Translations under genes and position numbers: made by a program | DNA from: Microcyclospora pomicola | Taxonomy: Eukaryota > Ascomycota > Dothideomycetes > Capnodiales | Direction of reading: 5' to 3' | Length of the DNA: 64,000 nucleotides | NCBI GenBank assembly: GCA_002786065.1 | Contig: NHNY01000001.1 | Coordinates: forward strand, 992,001 to 1,056,000 | Shown here: piece after piece, positions 11,400-21,879 of the stretch | Numbering within the stretch: position 1 is the stretch's first letter | How the letters are laid out: each line of letters begins with the position of its first letter | The notes under the pieces: generated by a model | The model's input: only the letters and a program-made list of their open reading frames with translations | Database searches by the model: none | Told to the model about the DNA's origin: nothing

Positions 11400-14300
11400 A
11401 ACGCGCGCATAGCGGCGAGACCGCACTTATAGCTATCCTTAATCCTAGTACAGCTGTTACCCTAATTAATTAAGGGATAGCAGTGGACCTTAGTCTTAAC
11501 CCAATCTCTAGCGACCTTCCTACGCTAGGATAGATAGGCGGCAAACGCAAGCATTGTTACGCTACGTACGAGATGCGCGTACGAATAGTAGACGACTATA
11601 GTACGCAGCGCGACATAGACTTCGTAGTATACGGGGTGGACCGTAAAGGAAGCGCTCTGCTACTAGGCATGCACACCCTCTACAAATATAGTGTCAACCT
11701 AAACTGTCTAGCTCAGACCTTTAGATATAGGCTAAGTAGTAAGGAAGATATCTAATATATAGAGGTAGAAGACTTCGACATAGACGAGGCAGTGTTCCTC
11801 GGGCTTGTCGTTACTAATACACCTACGGCGTAAGTGCGCGCGACAAGCGACGCACTTCTGCTAGAACTTGTAGAGAATGTAGAAGTGTTTAACAGCGACA
11901 AGGCATCCTTATTGCTATCGCATCGACAAACAGACTATCGAATCGATATTGTAGAAGGTAAGGAGCCCCTATATAGGCCGCTATATAACCTGTTAGAGCG
12001 CGAACTACGCCTATTGCGCGAGTATCTTAAAGAGAATCTTGCGAGCGGTAGGATACGCTATAGCTACAGCCTAGTAGGGGCCCTAATCCTGTTCGTTCCT
12101 AAGAAGGATAGCACCCTTAGACTGTGTGTTGATTATCGTGGTCTAAATGCAGTAACCGTTAAGAATAGGTGCCCGCTACTATTGATCGCGGAGACACTCG
12201 ATCGCTTGTCGGGCGCATGTTACTATACGACCCTCGATCTTCGAGAGGCCTACTATAGGATTAGAATCAATCCTAGAGATGAATAGAAAACAGCCTTTCG
12301 TACCCGCTATAGGCACTTCGAATACCTAGTAATGCCCTTCGGACTTACGAACGCACCTGCGACCTTCTAGTCGTACATTAATCGTGCGCTGGCAGGGCTG
12401 CTAGACACTATATATGTAGTCTATTTAGATGACATCTTAATCTTTACGCACAGCGAGGATATCGCGACGCACTAGCGCGCGATTAACGAAGTACTTAAGA
12501 GACTTAAGCGACACGAACTGTACGTGAAATTGTCGAAATGCACCTTCGCTACGAAGGAAGTATCGTTCCTAGGCTTCATTGTAAGCACTAAGGGAGTTAC
12601 TATAGATGCCTCTAAGGTAGAGACTATCACCACCTAGCTAGAGCCTAAAAGCGTGAAGGAACTACAGACGTTCTTAGGATTCTCGAATTTCTATCGAAGG
12701 TTCGTCGCAGGTTACGCACGCATTACAGCGCCCCTTACAGACCTGCTTAAAGGAAGCAAGGCTTTTAACTAGAGCAGCAATGCTTAAGAAGCGTTCGATA
12801 GGCTTAAGACTGCCTATTCAACTACGCCTATTATACGCCACTTTGACCTGGCGCGTAAGATCCGCATCGAAACAGATGCATCTAGATTTGCGATCTCTGG
12901 CATCCTCTTATAGCTGTTTAAGGATGACTAATGGCACCCTATTGCCTTTGTCTTAAGGAAGCTTTAAGAAGCAGAGAGAAATTAGGAAACTTATGATTAA
13001 GAGCTGTTAGCTATTGTGTACGCTTTTAAAACATAGCGACATTATGTCGAAGGAGCAAGCTCCTACGTAGATGTATATACCGATTATAACAACCTACGCG
13101 GCATACGCGCTATACAGAAGCTTAACCCGCGTCAAGCACGCTAGGCGGTTTACCTAGTAGCGTTCGATTTCAATATCTATCACACTGCTAGAGTTAAGAA
13201 CCCTGTAGATGGCCCTTCGCGAAGGCCTAATTACTACACTAAAAACTAAGCTGTGCAGAGATTGTTGCTAACATTACAAAGAAAGCTAGTAGTGATAGCA
13301 GAAATCCGGACGATGTCCGAGAGTGGAGCACGAGGATCCACGCCCGAGCAGAGCTCGGTTGTAGACAGTAAGACGCTAGTCGCACGCCTATGCAGCGTAT
13401 TAGCGATAAACCCGGCTGCTAGCGCTACTAGTCGCGAACAGTGCGTGCCACGCTATGAAGTACGAGTGCTTGTAAGCGAACTTGCGAAGGATGATTCTAG
13501 TGTTGGTATGAATAGGATCCTTACGGCTTAGCAAAGGGACGCCTTTGTAATAGAGCGTAGGTCGTACGCAACGTTAGCGCAGAAGCATCGCAGCAAGGGT
13601 AACCCTATATAGAGGGTTGACTAGAATGACCTTTTAAGATTTAAGGGCAGAATCTATGTGCTACCAGAATCGAGTATTCGGTAGGAGCTCTTAAAGCAGC
13701 ACTATGACTATATTATGGCTGGCTATTTCGGCGCAAGTCGTACGCACGACCTTCTCGTAAGAAGCTATTATTAGCAGAACATATGCAATGATGTAGACGA
13801 ATATATCCGTACATATGCTGTATGCCAACGAATAAAAGTCGAAAGGCAATTGCCTTATAGAGAGCTAAGTTCCTTGCCTATCCCTTCACAACTATTCTTA
13901 GAATTGACTATGGATTTTATTACAGGACTACCTCTAGCAAAGCGCGACAACTACGTATATAATGCGATCCTTATAGTAGTCGACCGCTACTTAAAGATAA
14001 CTCGATATATCGCTGCAAGGAAGGATTAGGATGCAAATAACCTTATAAAGTAGTTTTTCAATAAAATCTGTTATAAATAGGGAGTACCTTAAGGCATTGT
14101 AACTGATCGAGGCCTAACCTTCACATTAAGGTTCTAGAAGGAAATCTGCTTCTAATTGCAGGTTAAGAGGCGCTTCAGTACTGCTTTCTACCTACAGAGT
14201 AATAGACAGACTGAAAGGCAGAACTAGACGCTTAAGCACTACCTGCGCTGCTACTACGCAGCAGAGCAAAGCGACTAGATAGACTTAATACCCTAAGCCG

Positions 14301-14960
14301 AATTCTGCTATAACAATTCAAAACATGCAAGTACTAGACAGAGCCCTTTCTTTATTGTCTATAGCACACATACAAACATAGGAGATGCCTCTAAGGACAG
14401 AGTTATAGAGGGGGAGGTACCCGCAGCCGCAGCGAGAATTGAACGTATGCGTAACGCACGTGAATCTCTCGAAAAACATTTGTAAGCAGCACAGGAACAT
14501 TAGCAGAAATGGTTTAATTAGAATCATAGACCTATGTCCTTTAAGTAAGGGGACTTAGTGTTACTAAGCACTAGAAACCTAAAGCTAGCATCACCAACCC
14601 GCAAAATGTCACCTAAATTCGTAGGACCATTTAGAGTGCGCGACGTAGTTAGTGCGCAAGCCTATCGCCTATAGCTTATACTAAAGTATCGCATTTATAA
14701 CGTGTTCTATATAGGACTGCTTAAGCTATTCTACTAGAGACCTAGGGATCCTAAGCTAGATATAGAGGCACCTACATTAGTAGATAACGAAGGTTAGGAG
14801 CAATAGGAGGTAGAAAAGCTCCTTAATCAGCGAATTTATAAGGGAAATAGACAGTACCTAGTACGATAGAAAGGGTACTCTAAGGTATAGGATACCTAGG
14901 TAAGTAGCGATAAACTCGATAGTACGAGCGAGTTACGCCTCGAGTGCGATGCTAGGCTAG
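11400..14960 (+). pseudogene. Inner element pol: protease, RT, RNase H, integrase, chromodomain
   Basis: A protease-like segment (11.4-11.76 kb) is followed by a clear reverse transcriptase. The open piece 11,834-12,286 carries LCVDYRGLN and the YTTLDLREAYYRI block, and the YLDD box is at 12,422-12,433. RNase H follows to about 13.24 kb, then the integrase zinc region (about 13.7-13.83 kb) and core (from about 13.9 kb, with an LTMDFITGLP block). A chromodomain lies at about 14.8-14.96 kb with a YLVR-KGYS-type core. It is a fossil with many breaks. Confidence 0.85.
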
Positions 14961-15269
14961 ACGACACTAGAAAGACTAGTCAAAATAACAAAGGCACACC
15001 TTAGAGAGGTAGACTAAGAGGAAGGCTAAGGAAGTTACTGTAGGTCGTTGTTGCGAAGCTGCGATACCCGAAAACGACTGTTATGCGCACGACTAGCGTA
15101 CACCTTACGACACACCTCACCTACTAGCGTTACCTTAATACAAACAAGGCAGCAAAAGCTCGATCCTAGGTACTGCCTCTACGAGATAGACGACGAAATA
15201 CGCGCGCCCTACCTGCGCACGTTAGGGTATTTATAGACACATCTAGCGGACACAAAATTAGAGGAGATA

Positions 15270-16310
15270 ATAATCAAACAGTATGGTATTTAGCCCTAGC
15301 TAGCATAACTACTTATATAGGACATAAGCCACCTAAACGCTAACTATTAGAGAGCTAGGCGCGGACCTAGCGTTCTATATGCGCTCCTTATAGATGCTTA
15401 GGCATCGTTAAAACCACTAAAATCCTTACTCCTATTGTCAGTAGGGTCCTTACTGTAGTTAGTAGTGCTGCTACCTTCCTTATCACTCCTAGCTGTGTTT
15501 CTAGGGGTTCTAGCACCCGGTAGACCTAACTCTTAACGCGTACGTGCGGCGGCGATAGGGCGGGCAACGATCGGAGCCTCGGCGGCGGCGCGGCGCTCGG
15601 CTAAACAGTCCATAGTCTTAGTCATCTATTTGTAGTGTTAGCATCGTGCGAGCGACGTATATATATAGGGCGAACTTACGCCGAAGAGCGTAGCGTTTAA
15701 GTTACCTAGGCTGTTGTTAATAGCGACGTTAGAGGCGATTAAGCGACGCGTGTTCGCGTTGCTGATGCGCTGCTTAGCCAGGATTAGGCGTAAGTAGTCT
15801 GTACTAGTAGTAGGGTTCCTAGTGGCTGCATTCACCTACTAGCCCTAGCGTGCTGCGCTTAACCTAAGCGCCTAGAGCGAGATAGTGGCGGCTTTCTAGG
15901 CACGCGTAAGCTTCAAGCCTATACGCTAGACAGTAGGGTCGTCCTTGCCTCTAGCACTATTAAGGGTAGTAATAGCTCTGTTATATCTCCTACGAAGGTT
16001 GTATAGACGCTCGTAGCGCCCGTACATCTTAGGAGGGATCTGTTCGAACGATTAGCGATGCACCTACGCGACTCGTAAAGGAAAAACTCACTAAACCACA
16101 GCTGCGATAGCTAGATACATAGTGCTTGCACCTAGCCTCCTTAGGCTTGTTACAGAGCTTACTCTGCTTAGCAATAATAGAGAAGCACCTAGTGCAGGTA
16201 GGAATTTGAGGCTTAGGTGCGTCCTCACGAAGGTCGGTATCGCGCCACACGAAGGGCTCTGCACGATTGAGCTAGCGCTTGCTAATGTACTTAGGGAGAC
16301 TAAAGATTAT
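15270..16310 (-). pseudogene. Antisense cysteine-rich coding region in the inner element
   Basis: Between the chromodomain and the 3' LTR the better coding signal is on the strand opposite to gag-pol. Open pieces lie at 16,029-16,250 and 15,638-15,835. The first carries CTRC, KLC and ARCKHYVSSYRSC clusters, a paired CxxC...C arrangement that suggests metal binding. A Tyr/Arg-rich helical stretch follows. Antisense genes in this position are known in some plant Gypsy lineages. No family is recognised here. It is broken. Confidence 0.5.
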
Positions 16311-16319
16311 AATAGGTAA

Positions 16320-16973
16320 TAAGATGCTAGTACGCTAAACGTGCGTGCGATAGGTGTGATAATAGTAATATAGGTGTGTTGCGAATAGACAGAAGAATAT
16401 ACTAAACAATTAGGAGGTGTGATGATGTTGTAGGAAGGAACTTCCTAGGAGGAAGTTTAAAGTTATAAATACAACAACAACAACATCAGCCCTACTATTA
16501 GCGCAACGCGCGTTATACCTGCGCACAACAACAACAACGCGTTCGACGCGGTAACGCGTATTATAGCCTTACGACGAGGTTTAGGATATGTACATACAGA
16601 CTACTAGCATTACAGACATTAAGGAGACCGTCGATACAGGGGTACATAACAAGCGATATAGATGTAGCAGCCTATAGGCTCGAGGAGGTCTATCCTAGCT
16701 GCAGACTCGGGCGTAAGGCTTGTCGAGGAACCGTTAGCTACACATGCGTGCGAGGCGCGATCGCGAAGCGCGTCGCACTCTACGCGTGTACTGCTCTCGT
16801 AGGCCCGAACTACTCCCTAGGGACTCTGACATAGCGAGCTCGTACTAAGCAAACGGCCGTCGCATATGCGTGCGACGAGCGTTCGGGAGACGACCGACTA
16901 CTGCTTCGATCTCGGCTATCGTAGCTGCAGAATTACTATATAGGAGACCTCTCTTATCCTAGGGACAGGATCT
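16320..16973 (+). other. Non-coding 3' section of inner element
   Basis: No coding signal. It has two short CAA-type runs near 16,460-16,490 and 16,525-16,540 and a GC-rich stretch with many CGCG sites. It could hold the promoter of the antisense coding region, but nothing specific is seen. Confidence 0.35.
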
Positions 16974-16987
16974 AGGGGGGAGGAGAG
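16974..16987 (+). promoter_or_regulatory. Polypurine tract of inner element
   Basis: AGGGGGGAGGAGAG lies directly before the 3' LTR. It confirms the plus orientation of the inner element. Confidence 0.85.
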
Positions 16988-16988
16988 T

Positions 16989-17204
16989 TGTAAGGCCCCT
17001 TTCCTACCTAAAGTAAGGTTAAAGTCACGTGTCTCTAGTCTTAGTATGAAGCGACACTTCGGTGCGCGACCTGCGCACCTCGTACGCTTTATAGATTATT
17101 CTCGGTAGTAACTATATCATACTATTACTCCCCTATTTCTATGTACTACGCTATCCTTTAGCATCTAGAAGCTACGCCCTAGTAGCCTATTGCTGCCCCT
17201 TATA
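16989..17204 (+). repeat. 3' LTR of inner element (216 bp)
   Basis: The direct repeat partner of 9,886-10,101. It begins TGTAAGGCCC and is followed by CTACT, the altered partner of CTGCC at 9,881-9,885. Confidence 0.9.
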
Positions 17205-19770
17205 CTACTAGTGTGATAGTTGTTCCCGTATTAAGGCACACCGCGACGTCGGTCTCGTTCCTATTTACCGAGCGGACTCGAATCTTGCATCGGGTATAGA
17301 ACTAAGTGCAGTACGCGAGACCTTTTGTGTTCGCGGGTTTAACATTCGCGGACTGGATAATCTCTAGCTACAGTGTTTTGCTTTCTTTAAGGTTAGAGAC
17401 CTTTAGCGATGCGCTAGCTTGACGGTCCTTCTTACGGTTTTTCTTCGACGATTTCAACGCGTAGCTACCCGACGCCTTCGGGAGGACCTTAGTTACAGCC
17501 GTGTTTTTCGAAACCGTCGGCAAGCCTTTTAGGTGGCTAATGCGGATGTGTTTATGTAAGGTATTGTTCGACTAGAAACGGTTGCTGCACGTCTTGCAGA
17601 TAAGGTCCGGCTTAAGTGAACCGGAGTATAGCTGTAAGGTCGCCGCGAGTGGCGAGGACTTCGTCGGCTGCACTAATGCCTGCAGCGAGGTCGGCGACCG
17701 TCCTCCTGCAGAGACGAAATTAGTGTCTTCAAACGACGCCGACAAAGCAGAGTCCGAGTCTAGAGCGTCATCTAGCGCGGTCTCCTTACAACTTCCGTTA
17801 TTATTATTATTAACGTGATAATTTCGTCGCCGTTCGGAGTCGCGCTAGCCTTCACGTTTATTATCGGACTTGCGATCGTTCTATCGCTAGGACAAGTCCT
17901 TGTTGTTTTCGTCTCGCCGGCCCTAAGAGCGGCCTGCCGACTCCCTCGTCCTAGTGGACTCGCGGTTTCGATCGTCGCGTTAGTTCTAGGACTTGCCTTC
18001 GTTTAGCTTAGGGCCGGTCGTCTTAGGAGTCGTTACCTCCTTCTTGTCGTCGTCTCTTAAGTAGCGAGGTTTGAAACGGTCTCGTCCCTCGTCCTAGTAT
18101 CGCGCTTAGTCGTCCTAGTTGCGCTAGCGACGCGTGTCTCGGAGAGAGCCGTCCTGACGGAGATTAGACGAGAATCTTCCTGTTTCGGCGGGTCCTTCGG
18201 CAGCACGACCTTTACGGCCGTATCTGTCGAATCGCCCTTCATTACCGTTGTCTCTGTCGTACTTACGATAAGAATAATGATTAGCTCGCTTACGTGCCTA
18301 GTCTTCCTAGGTCTCCGCGTAGGCTTCGTACTTACTAGTGAAGGAGTCTAGTGTGGTGTATACGTTCGGGCGATAGATGTTGATGCGTAAATCTGGGTCG
18401 ATACCTTTAAAGGCTACTAGCAACTGTTGCTCTAGTGCAACGAAGTTTGCCTCCTTCGCGTACCTAATAGTCGCTATGATATACTAGGCCACGGTCTCGC
18501 CATTCTTAACGGACGTCCAGTCGTACTTTTAGGCTAGCATCTTTTCTATGGCTCTGGTTGTGGACATCTTGAACTTTTTGAAAAGCTCTTGTTCCCAACG
18601 TTCGATTCCTTTACTACCTCGGATCTACGTGCGGACCTCTGGCGGAAGACTGTGAATGAACTAGGTTGCCGCGGTGCCTTGAAAACAATGGTTAAGGTTC
18701 ATACGGACTATATGATCCGGCATAGTCATCGCATAATCTAACGCCGCTTAGATGAACATATAGACCGAACGGTAATAGATCTTTCCGCCGTATTGCACGA
18801 CGTCTCCTTCACCGTAGTTAGGCCCGAGGTTCGGATTGAAAAAACCTACGCGCTCTGGTTTGAACTCTAGTTCCTTCCGGGTTTCGTACCGAGGAGGAAT
18901 GTCTAAGCGAGGATCAGATCGGGAGTACGCCTCGTCTCGCAACTAAGGGACTCCTCCTATCGGACGGAAACCATTACGCGAACCTAGCGGGTGTCCCGCC
19001 GCTGCGCTATCTCGTCCTACACTATAGTAGGCAAAATAAGGAAGCTCCTCGTAATAACTTAGAGGTCTTTCACCGCGAGGTGCCTAGTCGCCTAGAGAGG
19101 GACCGTAAGGCTGTGCTTTACGCTGTGGGACTTTGGCTATCTCCCTGACAATAGATTGCGTGTGTTCGGCGAGGATCCTCTACAGGTCGCTTATCGTGAC
19201 ATACTCTTTAGCTAGCGGACGCGGATCCCTATAGGACTCCGTTTCACGCTCGTACTGCTGTTGCTACGGGTATTGCTCGGGGGGAGGGGCGTTCTCACGG
19301 CTCCTAACAAAATCCTAGATGTCTTAGTTCACAGCTCGCTGCAACTTACAACGCACCTGTTCGAGTTCTAACCAGAGGGCAAGATTCTCGGCGAACACTC
19401 TATTAGTGTCTTCGAAGCGAGGGGACAGCTCGTCTTCGACTTCGCGGGTGTCCCTAGGTTGTCCTCCGGACATGTACGCGCTAGGGACGTCTACTATTAG
19501 GGAACTGTTGACAGTGTGTCTTGTAATAGGTGAGTAGGAGGGAGGTTAAGGAGTCGACTCTCGCGCCTAAGGACTCCGGGGTGTCTCTAGAGGCCGTTCA
19601 CACGACTCTGTCTTACGACCCTCGACCGGAATCGTTTTAGGACTCGGAGTAGGAGCTTCGATCGTCGGAGGAGGCGGCGATGTCGATAGATTTAATGCGG
19701 AGGTGGACTCCGCGAGGAGGATTCTTAGGAACTCCTCCTAGTAGTATAAAGAGGTAGTTACTGTCGCAAA
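17205..19770 (-). pseudogene. Outer element gag, C2H2 finger and start of protease
   Basis: The minus strand from about 19.77 kb starts with a Pro/Ser-rich N-part. A retrotransposon-gag-like helical domain follows at about 18.96-18.33 kb, with FIHSLPPEVRT and IERWEQELFKKFK blocks, and then an Arg/Asp/Tyr-rich basic tail. Near 17,520-17,605 there is a finger of the form C-x2-C-x12-H-x4-H, in place of the usual CCHC knuckle. The first part of a protease follows, with its active-site neighbourhood near 17.23 kb (NTGTTITLV-like). The inner element then interrupts it. It is broken many times. Confidence 0.75.
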
Positions 19771-20413
19771 CTAGAGTCTAAGCCTCTTCGCAGCTCTTAT
19801 GATCTGTGACTTATTAATTAACCAGCCCCTAGGGAACCCGTAATCGTTCCCTTGTTAGCTTACGAGAAAATTCCTAGATCGTTAACCGACTACTTTAGGG
19901 TAGTAGTAGATCACGAAAGAAGCAAGGAAGTCGACGGTCTTATCTTTCTTCTTTAGGATTCGTTCCTGCCCTAGGTCGTCGGCGAAGTTCACAATCTCTT
20001 GTGCGAGGATAATCACCGAGTCGGAAACGTTAGGGAGGTGTCGGTTTTAATAACTAGGAAGCGGAGACACTAAAGCTAGTTTGACGGTTAGCAGCACGAG
20101 TCCGCCTAAAAGGAGGATAAGGAAAGGAGTGTCGGGGTTGCCTAGAGGTCTTTTAGGAGATAGTAGAGGACTCGTGTGAAGTCGGTTCAGTTAACGACAG
20201 AATGTTAACGAGGTATGTTGCCGAGTGTCGCTTTAGGAAGGACTAGTCCTCACGGTCCTCGAACTACGGTTGTCGAAGTGAATAACTAAGTGTACGCGAC
20301 GAATCGCTGGTTCCGTAATGCGTTTAGTCGCCGTAGAATCGGACTATAGTAGCGCTGTATAAAGACAGCTAGTAATTAGTAAGATTTAGTTCGATAGAAC
20401 CTAGCTACTATGT
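19771..20413 (-). other. 5' leader of outer element
   Basis: RIP-altered sequence between the 5' LTR and gag. No clear tRNA primer-binding site is seen next to the LTR. It probably holds the packaging leader and perhaps the N-terminus of Gag. Confidence 0.4.
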
Positions 20414-20690
20414 TGTCGCGGGCTAGGGAGTCCTGTAGTCACGCCGCGAGTGGAGAGGACTCCTCCTATGCGCGGTAGTAGGCGGAGGAGTCCTGTAAGG
20501 AGCGGAGGTGACAATCAGGAGTCCTTAGAGGCGTCGGACAGGCAAAAACACACTAATCTACTAGTAGAAAATGATCTTAGCAGACGAATGTGTGTCTTAT
20601 ACTGTAAACTATAAAGGAAACTCTATGTAAAGGACGCTAATAACAGTAAGGGAGTCGCGCTCCCTAGTGCGGGAGTCGCGAGTCGTAACA
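20414..20690 (-). repeat. 5' LTR of outer element (277 bp)
   Basis: 99.3% identical to 656-932 and followed at once by the GAGAG duplication. Confidence 0.93.
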
Positions 20691-20695
20691 GAGAG
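20691..20695. repeat. Target site duplication, right copy (GAGAG)
   Basis: Exact partner of 651-655. Confidence 0.9.
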
Positions 20696-21228
20696 GCGGG
20701 TAGTGTTAGGCTATAAATAGTTAGTTAAAGCTAAGTAAAGGATAAAGTGAAGCTTACGTGCGCGGCCTATTAAAGGGCTCGCCTATACTATCGTCGTCGT
20801 CGTCGTCGTCGCCGCCTGCGGCGGTATTAAAAGGCTCTAGTAAGCCCGAAGGCCTACCGCCTATTTAAGGAACCTCGTCCTCCTCTAGAGGAGGAGGAGG
20901 GGAGGGAGAGGGAGAGGCTAGTAGGGGGAGGACCGGCAGAGGGGAGGGGCGGCGGGGGCGGGNNNNNNNNNNNNNNNNNNNNNNNNNNNNNNNNNNNNNN
21001 NNNNNNNNNNGGGGGCGGGCGCGGCGGCGGAGGGGGGGGCTATAAACTATTAGCAGTAAATCGAAGATAGACGTTAAGAGTAAAGAGCAAGGACTTATAG
21101 CGGCTAGCGTACACGACCGCTTCGTAGTGCCCTAGCGGGGACTAAAGCCGCTAGGGCGAGTATACGACGCTCGTTTATCTCTACTATCTATAGGTACGTA
21201 AGTACCTATACGGTAGGAGGACTAGTAC
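20696..21228. repeat. Simple repeats and G-rich tract around an assembly gap
   Basis: Contains a TCG run (20,791-20,810), then from about 20,880 a strongly purine/G-rich plus strand with many GGGG runs that leads into the gap and resumes after it. Multiple G-runs could form quadruplexes, which may be why the assembly broke here. No gene is seen. Confidence 0.7.
20963..21010. other. Assembly gap (48 N)
   Basis: A run of N flanked on both sides by G-rich low-complexity DNA. The true length is unknown. Confidence 0.99.
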
Positions 21229-21424
21229 TAGATATAGCAGTAGTAGTAGTGTTGTTGTTATTGTTGTTATTACTACTACTACTACTACTGTTGTTGTTGT
21301 TGCTACTATAGCAGCGGTAGTAGGTAGTCGTAGTAGTAGTAATTGTTAAAGAAAGAAAGAAAGAAAGTAAGAAGGAAGAGGATATATTAAGAGACATCGC
21401 TATTATTATTATTATTATTATTAT
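21229..21424. repeat. Microsatellite cluster
   Basis: In order: GTA/GTT triplet runs (about 21,235-21,340), a GAAA run (about 21,348-21,368) and an ATT run (21,401-21,424). On the minus strand these give only a Thr/Ser/Asn homopolymer reading of 63 codons, which is not a credible gene. Confidence 0.85.
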
Positions 21425-21458
21425 ATACCCCTTACTCTAGTACGGCTTTCGATTAGTG

Positions 21459-21872
21459 TAGGAGTTTATAGGAGTTTGTAGAAGTTTATATAAATTTGTA
21501 GAAGTTTATATAAATTTATAGGAGCTTGTAGGATGTTGTATATAATTGACATGTTATAATCTAGGGGGCAAAATATCGATCATAATAGCAGAGTATACGA
21601 CAAGACTTCGTAAATACGACCGAACCGGACTATTAGGAGTTTATATAACATAGCAAATTAAGGACTATTATCTCTATTACGATAATCTATAGCACTATTA
21701 CTTTAGGAGTTTGCAGGAGTTTAAGACCGCTATCCTCCGACTAACAGTAGCACATTTTCCCTATACTAACTACGTTTAACTACGGACCTAAACTATTAAG
21801 AACTCTCTTAATTAAAGTAGGAGTTTGTAGGAGTTTATAGGAGTTTATAGGACTTAGTATAACTTTATAGGA
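21459..21872. repeat. Arrays of a 10-bp motif, left group
   Basis: Back-to-back copies of a 10-bp unit such as AGGAGTTTAT/AGGAGTTTGT occur at about 21,459-21,540, 21,702-21,722 and 21,820-21,872. The same unit recurs at 23,061-23,107, 23,164-23,180, 26,056-26,125, 26,227-26,263 and 26,373-26,413. A form not altered by RIP (GCAGGACTTC) is at about 27,034-27,075. Confidence 0.8.
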
Positions 21873-21879
21873 TTCGAAG

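Larger units (their letters stand above)
9886..17204 (+). mobile_element. Inner Ty3/Gypsy chromovirus fossil, nested in the outer one
   Basis: This 7.3-kb plus-strand element has 216-bp LTRs at 9,886-10,101 and 16,989-17,204, of the TGTAAG...CTTACA type. The flanking five bases, CTGCC and CTACT, are probably a target duplication changed by transitions. It contains gag with a CCHC knuckle, protease, RT, RNase H, integrase and a chromodomain, then a long 3' section with an antisense coding region, and a polypurine tract. The LTRs differ at 11 of 216 positions, all transitions, as RIP would make. It is broken, with several tens of breaks. It landed in the protease-coding part of the outer element. 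Confidence 0.9.
656..20690 (-). mobile_element. Outer Ty3/Gypsy chromovirus fossil, carrying a nested element
   Basis: This is a 20.0-kb element bounded by 277-bp direct repeats that start TGT and end ACA, with a perfect 5-bp target duplication. It lies on the minus strand: gag at about 19.77-17.6 kb, protease split by the inner element, reverse transcriptase, RNase H and integrase at about 9.9-6.3 kb, chromodomain at about 6.14-5.94 kb, an extra coding region at about 5.27-0.96 kb, then a polypurine tract and the 3' LTR. Without the nested element it would be about 12.7 kb, which is large for a fungal Gypsy element. It is broken, with many tens of breaks, mostly of the RIP type. The LTR pair differs at only 2 of 277 positions, so the last insertion looks recent. 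Confidence 0.9.

Noticed and set aside
20791-20810. TCG run as a possible CRISPR-like or regulatory array
   Set aside because: It is a simple trinucleotide repeat without spacers; CRISPR arrays are not expected in a fungus.
21206-21397. 63-codon frame of Thr, Ser and Asn runs
   Set aside because: Made entirely of microsatellite DNA.
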